64,000 nucleotides of DNA, taken from Metabacillus crassostreae (GTDB lineage Bacteria > Bacillota > Bacilli > Bacillales > Bacillaceae). Both the position numbers and the translations under genes were made by a program. A model generated the notes under the pieces. The model was not told the DNA's origin. It worked only from the letters and a program-made list of their open reading frames with translations, and made no database searches. Location of the stretch: assembly GCF_016908395.1 (NCBI RefSeq), contig NZ_JAFBDU010000005.1, forward strand, positions 1 through 64,000. Direction: 5' to 3'. Shown one piece after another: positions 57,147 through 64,000 of this stretch (positions are counted from its first letter, which is position 1; the number at the start of each line of letters is the position of its first letter).

Positions 57147-57186
57147 GCTTCATATTTATTGTCATTTTTACTTCAGAAAAACAGAT

Positions 57187-58017
57187 CTAAATACCAACAG
57201 TAGAGTAGATCGCTTCTTTATTTTGTGTTTCTCCCTGTAGTAAATTATAAGTAACGCACATCGGTTTTGTCGTCCGAGGATCTCTTCCTATTTTAGCATC
57301 AATATGAAAAACCTCTTTAAGTACTTCGTGAGTAATAACCTCTTCACAATCACCAGCTTTTACAATATGACCATCCTTTAGAGCGATAATGTAATCAGCA
57401 AAGCGTGCAGCTTGGTTTAAATCGTGAAGGACCATTACAATTGTCCGTTCCTGTTCAACATTTAGCTTTTGTAAGAGCTCTAGTACTTCTAGTTGATGGG
57501 CCATATCTAAGTATGTAGTTGGTTCATCAAGGAAAATGATATCTGTTTCTTGAGCAAGTGCCATTGCAATCCACACTCGTTGTCTTTGGCCACCTGAAAG
57601 GGCATCAACAGAGCGGAATTTAAAATCCTTCGTTCCAGTCACTTCAAGTGCCCAGTCAATCACATCATAATCTTTTTTTGTTAATCGACCAAAACCCTTT
57701 TGATAAGGAAAACGTCCATATGATACAAGCTCACCAACAGTTAATCCACTAGCACTTTCAGGTGTTTGTGGAAGGATAGCCATTTTTTTTGCAAGTATTT
57801 TTGTGTTTTCTCTTGAAATGTTTTGTCCATCTAAAAGAACAGAGCCAGCTTGATGTGGAATAATACGCGTAATGGCTTTTAACAACGTAGATTTTCCACA
57901 ACCATTTGACCCAATTATCGTCGTTATTTTCTTATCAGGAATTTCTACACTTAAATCCTTTATAATAAGTTGCTCTCCATAGCCTATTTGTAATTGATTT
58001 GTATATAGGCGAACCAT
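57187..58017 (-). CDS. Orphan siderophore ABC ATPase (FecE/YusV type), Fur-controlled
   Basis: A 276-residue ATPase with intact GSNGCGKST, LSGGQRQRVWIAMAL, IIFLDEPTTYLD and VLHDLNQAARFAD motifs, a clear paralogue of the ATPase at 24373-25197. No permease or binding-protein genes adjoin it. It may serve separately encoded FecCD permeases, as YusV does in B. subtilis. TTGGAGG precedes the ATG. A near-consensus Fur box lies 28 bases upstream. Confidence 0.92.
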   Translation of the reverse strand: MVRLYTNQLQIGYGEQLIIKDLSVEIPDKKITTIIGSNGCGKSTLLKAITRIIPHQAGSVLLDGQNISRENTKILAKKMAILPQTPESASGLTVGELVSYGRFPYQKGFGRLTKKDYDVIDWALEVTGTKDFKFRSVDALSGGQRQRVWIAMALAQETDIIFLDEPTTYLDMAHQLEVLELLQKLNVEQERTIVMVLHDLNQAARFADYIIALKDGHIVKAGDCEEVITHEVLKEVFHIDAKIGRDPRTTKPMCVTYNLLQGETQNKEAIYSTVGI

Positions 58018-58044
58018 TATGTACCTCCAATTTTATTTATTAAT

Positions 58045-58059
58045 TGAAAATGATTATCA
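58045..58059. promoter_or_regulatory. Fur box upstream of the orphan ATPase
   Basis: TGAAAAT-G-ATTATCA differs from the 7-1-7 Fur consensus at one of 14 defined positions. It lies 28 bases before the ATPase start codon. Confidence 0.8.
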
Positions 58060-58295
58060 TTACTGGTAATTAAATACTATAATTTCTTTTTGGTGTTGTC
58101 AACTTTATAAAAGGATTTGTTTGGGAATTAACAGCAATATTTAACAGGGAATTTAAACTAGATCTTATAAGGTATCTACAAAAGTAAGGGATAGCTAAAG
58201 ATAATGAAAGCATAGTGGGAGAGCTATCCATGTAAAATAATAATCAATATGAAAACAACCATTGTAAAATACAAGGAATCGTTGTATATTTTAAT

Positions 58296-58314
58296 GAGAA
58301 TGATAATCATTAGC
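58296..58314. promoter_or_regulatory. Fur box upstream of the YcgT-like reductase
   Basis: A 19-mer starting GAGAATGATA matches the classical Fur palindrome (GATAATGATAATCATTATC) in 17 of 19 positions, 25 bases before the start codon. Confidence 0.75.
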
Positions 58315-58338
58315 TGTATAAATGAGGAGTGGAATGAT

Positions 58339-59385
58339 ATGGAGCATGAACTATTCGATGTTACAGTTATAGGTGGAGGCCCCGCAGGTCTTTATTCAGC
58401 CTTTTATAGTGGACTTAGAGAAATGAAAACAAAAATAATAGAATATCAACCACAATTAGGTGGTAAGGTTCATGTATATCCTGAGAAAATGATTTGGGAT
58501 ATTGGGGGTCAGACCCCAATTTTAGGCTCAAATTTAATTAAACAGCTTGTTGATCAAGGTTTAACCTTTGATCCTACTGTTGTATTAAATGAAAAGATTG
58601 AGTCTATTTCTCAAAATGAAGATGGAACTTTTGTATTATTAGCTACTTCTGGTATGAAGCATTATTCTAAAACCATTATTGTTGCTGTTGGTGGCGGGAT
58701 TTTAAATCCTCAAAAGCTTGAAATTGAGGGTGCTGAGAAATATGAAGTTGCTAATTTGCATTACACAGTGAAATCATTACAACGTTTTAAAGATAAAACT
58801 GTTATTATTTCTGGTGGAGGTAATTCAGCTATAGATTGGGCCAATGAACTAGAGCCAATTGCGAAAAAGGTCTATTTAACGCATAGAAAACCAGCATTGT
58901 CTGGCCATGAAGCCCAGGTCACACAGCTTTTAAATAGTTCGGCACATTGTTTTTTACAAACTTCCATTACAAAATTAATGGCTTCTGATAATCATGAGAA
59001 AATCGAACAAGTTGAATTAACAAATCTTGAAACTGGGGACATTACCTATTTGCCAATCGATGAAGTTATCATTAATCATGGCTATGAACGTGATGCCTCA
59101 CTTTTAGAGAATAGTGAAGTGAAATTAGATTTAACGGATAACTTTTATATTACAGGCACTACAACAAGTGAATCCTCTGTAGAGGGTATATATGCTGCTG
59201 GAGATATCTTAAAGCATGATGGAAAACTTAATTTAATTGCTGGTGCATTTCAGGATGCGGCAAATGCAGTAAATAAAGCAAAATTGTTTATTCAACCTGA
59301 AGCTACAGCAATTGGAATGGTTTCTTCTCATAATGAAATTTTTAAAGACAGAAACCGTAAATTAATTAGAGAAATGGTTAAATGA
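58339..59385 (+). CDS. Ferredoxin/flavodoxin--NADP reductase, YumC/YcgT type
   Basis: A 348-residue thioredoxin-reductase-like flavoprotein lacking the redox CxxC. FAD motif VTVIGGGPAGLYSAFYSGLR is at the N-terminus, NADP motif VIISGGGNSAIDWA is near 160, and GIYAAGDILKHDGKLNLIAGAFQDAANAVN closes the FAD site. B. subtilis YcgT is the Fur-regulated paralogue of YumC, and the Fur box here supports that identity. It probably supplies electrons for iron release from siderophores. ATG 58339 follows GAGGAG; the longer reading to 58249 crosses the Fur box and is rejected. Confidence 0.88.
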   Translation: MEHELFDVTVIGGGPAGLYSAFYSGLREMKTKIIEYQPQLGGKVHVYPEKMIWDIGGQTPILGSNLIKQLVDQGLTFDPTVVLNEKIESISQNEDGTFVLLATSGMKHYSKTIIVAVGGGILNPQKLEIEGAEKYEVANLHYTVKSLQRFKDKTVIISGGGNSAIDWANELEPIAKKVYLTHRKPALSGHEAQVTQLLNSSAHCFLQTSITKLMASDNHEKIEQVELTNLETGDITYLPIDEVIINHGYERDASLLENSEVKLDLTDNFYITGTTTSESSVEGIYAAGDILKHDGKLNLIAGAFQDAANAVNKAKLFIQPEATAIGMVSSHNEIFKDRNRKLIREMVK

Positions 59386-59410
59386 GAATATCAAAAAATG
59401 TTTAAACAAT

Positions 59411-59444
59411 AAAAACGTGAATTCAAAAGTGAATTCACGTTTTT
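59411..59444. terminator. Bidirectional terminator
   Basis: A 13-14 bp perfect stem (59411-59424 with 59431-59444), A-run left and T-run right, between the convergent reductase and LysM genes. Confidence 0.85.
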
Positions 59445-59512
59445 ATTTGATTTACCTTATCATATTCCAAATCGGAACCTGTGAGCAATAAAAGTTACTC
59501 TTTTTCAATAGA

Positions 59513-60109
59513 TTAGTCTAAAGGAATGGCAATTTGTGAACCAATTGTTAATGCTCTAGGATCAACATTTGGGTTAGCATCCATTATTTCATCTACTGTT
59601 ACCCCATCATACACACTTGCTATTCCATATAACGTATTTCCTGGTTGGACAGTATGATGTACATAGTTTGCATGTTCGTCACTATTGTTATTGTTATTTG
59701 AACTTTCACCAACAACAGTTATCTCTGATCCAATTGTTAGATTATAAGGATCATTACCTTCATTCATTTGATGTAAGTCATCTACTGAAACCCCGTCATA
59801 TGCTTGTGCAATTCCATAGAGTGTATTTCCTGGTTGAACGGTGTGCGTAACCATTTCTCCATTTTGTGAACTATCTGAATGATTATTCGAGTTTAATTCA
59901 ACCTCAGTGCCGACCGGGAGTGCATATGGATCTAAGTTACTATTATAATCCATTAAATGCTCAACACTAACATTGTTTTCTTGAGCGATACCCCAAAGTG
60001 TATCACCGGGCTCAACTGTTTCCGTTGCAGCATTTGCTGACAATCCACTTGCTCCGAACGCCATACCTAATGCTAAAGTTGGTACTAATACTTTTGAAGT
60101 TTTCTTCAT
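59513..60109 (-). CDS. Secreted triple-LysM protein
   Basis: A 198-residue exported protein: a signal peptide of about 28 residues ending SANA, then three LysM modules (about 32-75, 88-132 and 152-196) separated by Asn/Ser-rich linkers. Each module keeps the VxPGDTLWGIA or VQPGNTLYGIA opening. There is no catalytic domain, so it is probably a peptidoglycan- or spore-coat-binding protein. The ATG lies eight bases after AAAGGAGG; an upstream in-frame TTG is less likely. Confidence 0.87.
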   Translation of the reverse strand: MKKTSKVLVPTLALGMAFGASGLSANAATETVEPGDTLWGIAQENNVSVEHLMDYNSNLDPYALPVGTEVELNSNNHSDSSQNGEMVTHTVQPGNTLYGIAQAYDGVSVDDLHQMNEGNDPYNLTIGSEITVVGESSNNNNNSDEHANYVHHTVQPGNTLYGIASVYDGVTVDEIMDANPNVDPRALTIGSQIAIPLD

Positions 60110-60455
60110 GATCAATTCCTCCTTTAGTAGTATATTAGTTCATTACCTTAAATGGATTGACACTAAACGTGAAATTTCGACATTTATAGGATTCTGCTAT
60201 TTTCTTATGTTTTCATCCTTTATTATCTAAGTTGATTCCTGCTTCTAGTAAGGAATTCATTACATTTATAATAGGCTAATTGAAATATTTCAAATCTGCA
60301 TATGTAAGTAAATTTGTACTTGTATGAAGAATAACAAAGAAGCAAAAGCAAGATTGAGTTAAATTCTAAAGAATTTTAGAGCTAGTGAAAATTTATCCAT
60401 TTACATAACCGAAACTATTTGTTAATATCAAATGGTTGTCTGACGACTGACAATT

Positions 60456-60470
60456 GGTAAGCGTTTTCTT
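60456..60470. promoter_or_regulatory. Candidate cre (CcpA) site upstream of nupC
   Basis: GGTAAGCGTTTTCTT keeps the central AGCG and TTTTC of the cre consensus but deviates at two flanking positions. It lies 28 bases before the transporter start, where it could repress. The rest of 60110-60455 shows nothing else I can support. Confidence 0.45.
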
Positions 60471-60498
60471 AATTAAAATCTTCTAAGAGGTGACATTC

Positions 60499-61710
60499 AT
60501 GAATGTATTATGGGGAATCTTTGGTATATTAACTGTTTTAGGTATTGGATTTTTGTTATCTAGTAAAAAGAAAATGATAAATTACCGCACAATCTTTGGT
60601 GGCCTAGCTATTCAAATTGTCTTTGCTTTTATTGTTTTAAAATGGGAAGCAGGAAGAGAATTACTTAAAGGGATGACAGCGGTCGTACAACATATTATAG
60701 ATTATGCTAATGAAGGAATTTCCTTCGTGTTTGGACCAGCTGCAAATGTAGAAGAATTTGGATTTGTCTTTGCCTTTCAAATTCTCACGATAATAATCTT
60801 CTTTTCTTCATTAATTTCTGTACTATATTATCTGGGCATCATGCAATTGTTTATTAAATTTATAGGTGGAGGCTTATCTAAACTGTTAGGAACTAGTAAG
60901 CCAGAATCAATGTCAGCTGCAGCAAATATTTTTGTTGGACAAACTGAAGCACCACTAGTTGTTCGTCCATATTTAGATAAAATGACAAAATCAGAATTAT
61001 TCGCAGTAATGACAGGTGGACTTGCATCTGTGTCAGGCTCAGTGCTTGTTGGATACGCTTTATTAGGTGTTCCACTTGAATATCTATTAGCAGCAAGCTT
61101 TATGGCTGCACCAGCCGGTTTAATTATGGCCAAGCTATTAATACCAGAAACAGAAAAAGTCAAAGCACAAGAATATAAGATGGAAAAGGATACAGAAACA
61201 GTCAATGTAATTGATGCTGCTGCAAAAGGGGCATCTGATGGATTAAAGTTAGCACTAAATGTTGGGGCAATGTTACTAGCATTTATCGCATTAATTGCTT
61301 TAGTAAACGGTATCTTAGGCTTATTTGGCAGTGTCTTTGGTTATAGTGATCTTTCTCTTCAAGCAATTTTGGGTATTTTGTTTTCTCCACTTGCTTTTGC
61401 TATAGGTGTACCATGGGCAGAGGCTGTGACTGCAGGAAGCTTTATTGGTCAAAAACTAGTTTTAAACGAGTTTGTTGCATATTCTGCTTTTGCACCAGAA
61501 ATTGCTCAGCTATCTGAGAAAACAGTTATTGTTGTAAGCTTTGCTTTATGTGGTTTTGCAAATTTAAGTTCTATGGCTATTCTATTAGGTGGATTAGGTG
61601 GACTTGCACCAAGTCGTAGAGCTGATATAGCAAAGCTAGGAATTCGTGCAGTAGCTGCAGGAACACTAGCATCATTATTAAGCGCAGCCATTGCTGGAAT
61701 GTTTCTTTAA
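60499..61710 (+). CDS. nupC: NupC-family concentrative nucleoside transporter
   Basis: A 403-residue CNT-family Na+ or H+ nucleoside symporter with about 8-10 helices. Signatures are [41 protein letters not shown], the [13 protein letters not shown] helix and [18 protein letters not shown] with APSRR. It imports purine or pyrimidine nucleosides. ATG 60499 follows GAGGTGA; an in-frame GTG at 60490 lies inside that site. A terminator follows at 61733. No pupG/drm/pdp genes adjoin it. Confidence 0.92.
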   Translation: MNVLWGIFGILTVLGIGFLLSSKKKMINYRTIFGGLAIQIVFAFIVLKWEAGRELLKGMTAVVQHIIDYANEGISFVFGPAANVEEFGFVFAFQILTIIIFFSSLISVLYYLGIMQLFIKFIGGGLSKLLGTSKPESMSAAANIFVGQTEAPLVVRPYLDKMTKSELFAVMTGGLASVSGSVLVGYALLGVPLEYLLAASFMAAPAGLIMAKLLIPETEKVKAQEYKMEKDTETVNVIDAAAKGASDGLKLALNVGAMLLAFIALIALVNGILGLFGSVFGYSDLSLQAILGILFSPLAFAIGVPWAEAVTAGSFIGQKLVLNEFVAYSAFAPEIAQLSEKTVIVVSFALCGFANLSSMAILLGGLGGLAPSRRADIAKLGIRAVAAGTLASLLSAAIAGMFL

Positions 61711-61732
61711 TTAACGATCTGAAATATAGACA

Positions 61733-61780
61733 AGAGCAACCAAGGATTGTTTTATGAATCCTTATGGTTCGCTCTTTTTT
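61733..61780 (+). terminator. Terminator of nupC
   Basis: A stem of about 15 bp with two mismatches (61733-61747 with 61758-61775) and six T. It lies inside the longest reading of the next ORF, supporting a later start for that gene. Confidence 0.8.
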
Positions 61781-61885
61781 ATTATGTTTCTTTTATATAA
61801 TGAAGCATTCAGGCGTAAATTTGATTTACTATCTGATGCTAGGGTGTTATGGTCAGTTTATATAGTCGTGTTAAAAGGAGAAAAA

Positions 61886-62725
61886 ATGAGAAATAAAATG
61901 GCGGTTGTAACAGGTGCTTCTAGTGGTTTTGGATTAGTAACTTCTATTGAGTTAGCAAAGAAAGGCTACACAGTCATTGCGACAATGCGGAAACTCAATA
62001 GTAGTACAAATTTCCTCAATGAGGCAACCTCTGTTGGTGTTAAAGATTTGATACATATAAAAGAGTTAGATGTGACAGTCAATCAATCGATTCAAAATCT
62101 TATGGGTTATATAGAGTCTTTAGGTTATATTGATGTTCTTGTGAATAATGCTGGCTATGCAGGAGCTGGCTTTGTTGAGGAAATTCCGATTGATGAATAT
62201 AGAAAACAGTTTGAAACAAATGTGTTTGGAGCAATCAATTTGACTCAAGCAGTATTACCACTAATGCGTCAGCAGCAAAGTGGGAAAATCATTAATGTAA
62301 GTAGTATCAGTGGCAAAGTTGGTTTTCCAGGACTATCACCATATGTTTCTTCTAAGTATGCATTAGAGGGCTGGAGTGAGTCATTGCGTTTAGAAACGAT
62401 ACCATTTGGCATTGATGTTGTATTAATTGAACCTGGCTCTTTTCAAACAAATATTTGGAGTTCAGGAAAGCAAATAACAGAAAAATCATTAAAAAGAGAA
62501 TCTCCTTATTATAAAACGATGCAAAGTCTTGAAAGCCATATTAATAAAGAAGCTTCAAACTATGGTGATCCTCGGGATGTTGCAAAGCTAATTAGTATGA
62601 TATGTGATAAAAAATCACCATCACTACGTTATCCTATTGGCAAGGGAGTAAAGCTAACCATTTTACTAAAAACGATATTACCATGGAAAATTTGGGAATG
62701 GTTAGTGCTTAAACAAATAAAATAA
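61886..62725 (+). CDS. Short-chain dehydrogenase/reductase
   Basis: A 279-residue classical SDR. NAD(P) motif VVTGASSGFG is at residues about 8-17, NNAG is at about 88-91, the catalytic Ser is in VSSISGKVG, and YVSSKYALEG carries the Tyr-Lys pair. The C-terminal region is longer than in minimal SDRs, with a basic-hydrophobic end. Substrate unknown, possibly a lipid or retinol-type alcohol. ATG 61886 follows AAAGGAG; the 44 extra upstream codons of the open frame cross the nupC terminator and are rejected. Confidence 0.9.
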   Translation: MRNKMAVVTGASSGFGLVTSIELAKKGYTVIATMRKLNSSTNFLNEATSVGVKDLIHIKELDVTVNQSIQNLMGYIESLGYIDVLVNNAGYAGAGFVEEIPIDEYRKQFETNVFGAINLTQAVLPLMRQQQSGKIINVSSISGKVGFPGLSPYVSSKYALEGWSESLRLETIPFGIDVVLIEPGSFQTNIWSSGKQITEKSLKRESPYYKTMQSLESHINKEASNYGDPRDVAKLISMICDKKSPSLRYPIGKGVKLTILLKTILPWKIWEWLVLKQIK

Positions 62726-62729
62726 TTCG

Positions 62730-62759
62730 TTGACAATACATACTGGAAAATAATACAAT
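62730..62759 (+). promoter_or_regulatory. Sigma-A-like promoter of the bmrC leader
   Basis: TTGACA (62730-62735, exact) and TACAAT (62754-62759) with an 18-base spacer. Transcription would start near 62766, giving a leader of about 415 bases before bmrC. Confidence 0.7.
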
Positions 62760-62800
62760 TAGCTAAGAGGAAAAAATTTAAAAAATTGGAGGGTTATGAA

Positions 62801-62869
62801 ATGAGAATTCGAATGAAATTACCTAATCAAATTTCATATGATGATGTGACCCCCAACCTATTACGTTAG
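62801..62869 (+). CDS. 22-codon leader peptide, candidate bmrB counterpart
   Basis: ATG 62801 to TAG 62869 encodes MRIRMKLPNQ-ISYDDVTPNLLR. A strong GGAGG lies eight bases upstream and the promoter ends 41 bases before the ATG. It is followed by two terminator hairpins and the BmrC-like exporter. In B. subtilis the leader peptide BmrB (YheJ) controls bmrCD by ribosome-mediated attenuation. The position here fits; sequence homology to BmrB I could not verify. Confidence 0.6.
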   Translation: MRIRMKLPNQISYDDVTPNLLR

Positions 62870-62910
62870 AAGAGTAACGCTTTTATAAAGCATGTATAAT
62901 TTTAATGCTA

Positions 62911-62947
62911 ACGCAGGTCACTATGTTCATGACGTGCGTTTTTATAT
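62911..62947 (+). terminator. Leader terminator 1
   Basis: A 10-bp stem with one mismatch (62911-62920 with 62930-62939), 9-base loop, then TTTTT. It begins 42 bases after the leader ORF stop, a distance suited to attenuation by a stalled ribosome. Confidence 0.65.
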
Positions 62948-62961
62948 TGTCTTTTTTTTAT

Positions 62962-62995
62962 AGGCATTATGCGATGTAACGCATAATGCCTTTTT
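62962..62995 (+). terminator. Leader terminator 2
   Basis: A perfect 12-bp stem (62962-62973 with 62980-62991), 6-base loop, then TTTTT. A strong intrinsic terminator upstream of, not downstream from, the exporter gene. Confidence 0.85.
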
Positions 62996-63086
62996 GTGCT
63001 TGAAAAAACGATTAATTAAAGACAAATGGTTGTTATGAGCTTTGCTCGTTTCAATAAATACACCGAATTTGAAGGGAGTTTTTAAG

Positions 63087-63140
63087 ATGATTAATCAAAC
63101 TGTAAGGCGTATCGATCTAGATTGGATAAAAGGTGGCTAA
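63087..63140 (+). CDS. Possible second leader peptide, 17 residues
   Basis: ATG 63087 to TAA 63140 encodes MINQTVRRIDLDWIKGG with GAAGGGAG about eight bases upstream. It lies between terminator 2 and the exporter start. It may be a translated leader or a decayed start; evidence is the ribosome site and position only. Confidence 0.35.
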   Translation: MINQTVRRIDLDWIKGG

Positions 63141-63179
63141 TCATTTAGTTTATGTCTTTAATAAAGGGAGGAATAGTAT

Positions 63180-64000
63180 ATGTTTTCAGTTTTAATGAAG
63201 TTAAGCTGGTTTTTTAAACAGCATTGGCGACGGTATACGGTTGCTATTACATTACTAATTATTGTTAGTTTTCTTGATATCATTCCGCCCAAGTTAATTG
63301 GAATCGCAATTGATGATATTCAGTTTGGACAAATGACAGCAAGCAGATTAAGTGAGCTATTGATATTTTTTGGTGTTCTATTAGTTGTTAGTTATTTAAT
63401 CACATATGTGTGGATGTATCAGCTGTTTGGGGGAGCACATTTAATTGAAAGAACGTTAAGATATCGATTTATGAAACACTTGTTATCGATGACACCGAGC
63501 TTTTATGAAAAAAGCCGTACAGGCGATTTAATGGCCCGCGCAACTAATGATTTAAAGGCAATATCTTTAACAGCTGGTTTTGGGATTTTAACGCTAGTGG
63601 ATTCAACTATCTTTATGATCATGATCGTCTTTGTTATGGGCTTTACTATTAGCTGGCAGCTAACGTTAGCGGCGTTAATTCCTTTGCCACTTATGGCAAT
63701 TGCTATCAGTTATTTCGGAAAGCTTATTCATAAACGGTTTACCATTGCACAGGATGCATTCGGTGATATAAATGATCGAGTTTTAGAATCTGTATCTGGT
63801 GTAAGAGTAATACGTGCCTATGTTCAGGAAAAGGCTGATGAAAAGCGATTTAACGATATGACTGAGGATGTTTATGAAAAAAATATCTCTGTAGCTAAAA
63901 TTGATGCTTTATTTGAACCTACTATAAAGATACTTGTAGGTTTAAGCTATTGTATAGGACTTGGTTACGGGGCATATCTAGTTTTTAATCAATCTATCAC
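63180..64000 (+). CDS. bmrC: BmrC/YheI-like heterodimeric multidrug ABC exporter subunit (truncated by window end)
   Basis: The first 273 codons of an ABC exporter half-transporter. They open MFSVLMKLSWFFKQHWRRYT and carry the type-IV membrane domain with about five or six helices. TGDLMARATNDLKAISLTAGFGILTLVDS (in two conserved blocks) and RVLESVSGVRVIRAYVQE are close to what I know of B. subtilis YheI (BmrC). The ATPase domain lies beyond the window. With BmrD it would export drugs. An AGGGAGG site precedes the ATG. It lies behind the peptide/terminator leader described separately. Confidence 0.85.
   Translation, partial: MFSVLMKLSWFFKQHWRRYTVAITLLIIVSFLDIIPPKLIGIAIDDIQFGQMTASRLSELLIFFGVLLVVSYLITYVWMYQLFGGAHLIERTLRYRFMKHLLSMTPSFYEKSRTGDLMARATNDLKAISLTAGFGILTLVDSTIFMIMIVFVMGFTISWQLTLAALIPLPLMAIAISYFGKLIHKRFTIAQDAFGDINDRVLESVSGVRVIRAYVQEKADEKRFNDMTEDVYEKNISVAKIDALFEPTIKILVGLSYCIGLGYGAYLVFNQSI

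Noticed and set aside
58249-58338. N-terminal extension of the YcgT-like reductase
   Set aside because: The extension crosses the Fur box, has no ribosome site and does not resemble the family; ATG 58339 has GAGGAG and the FAD motif at the right distance.
61754-61885. N-terminal extension of the short-chain dehydrogenase
   Set aside because: It overlaps the nupC terminator hairpin; ATG 61886 has a strong ribosome site and gives the standard SDR N-terminus.

Overview
The window is low-GC, AT-rich chromosomal DNA of a Bacillaceae bacterium (Bacillus sensu lato). Shine-Dalgarno sites are strong, TTG and GTG starts are frequent, Fur boxes are of the 7-1-7 type, and the wal (yyc) operon order matches Bacillus. 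The gene content to the right of rlmH is not the B. subtilis order. I could not run searches, so family calls rest on motifs read from the translations.

Layout. 0-2 kb: the first codons of an IS1182-like transposase at the left edge, then a secreted LysM-G5-M23 peptidoglycan hydrolase. 2.1-9.8 kb: the essential walR-walK-walH-walI-walJ cluster, htrC, a tiny CxxH/CxxC protein and rlmH, with a dense DnaA-box cluster between htrC and rlmH. 9.9-16.4 kb: accessory genes (clostripain-like lipoprotein, alpha/beta hydrolase plus dps, a YqcI/YcgG protein) and a gene-poor stretch with decayed coding fragments. 16.5-21.4 kb: UDP-GlcNAc 2-epimerase, a DUF2334/FG-GAP protein and a processive glycosyltransferase, probably a surface polysaccharide locus. 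21.6-31 kb: KtrB-like K+ transporter, Gfo/Idh/MocA oxidoreductase, a complete Fur-controlled siderophore ABC importer, a membrane protein behind tandem palindromic operators, and purT. 31-39.3 kb: ahpCF, mqo, an L,D-transpeptidase and lactate dehydrogenase. 39.5-51.6 kb: CLC transporter with a YetF protein, PAP2 phosphatase, RluF-like pseudouridine synthase, two YdbS/YdbT PH-domain proteins, an MFS transporter, an arginine-deiminase-fold enzyme, a CDF metal exporter, an old-yellow-enzyme homologue, a YczE-like protein and a Dabb protein. 51.8-57 kb: a divergent RpiR regulator and an ECF importer (S, fused double ATPase, T) ending in a PHP hydrolase. 57-64 kb: two more Fur-linked iron genes, a triple-LysM protein, a nucleoside transporter, a short-chain dehydrogenase, and the start of a BmrC/YheI-like multidrug ABC exporter behind what looks like a peptide-and-terminator attenuator.

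Themes. Iron: three Fur boxes control an importer operon, an orphan ATPase and a YcgT-like reductase. Cell envelope: wal, M23, L,D-transpeptidase, LysM protein and the polysaccharide genes. Oxidative stress: dps and ahpCF. A family of about 0.23-0.35 kb modular repeats with terminal inverted repeats occurs at least five times, always in gene gaps and always in the same orientation.

The signals most worth follow-up are the DnaA-box cluster (five exact 9-mers plus one near match in 277 bp), the attenuator-like leader of the BmrC homologue, the repeat family, an orphan triple-nested inverted repeat at 34.1 kb, and the RpiR-ECF-PHP uptake locus whose substrate I cannot name.
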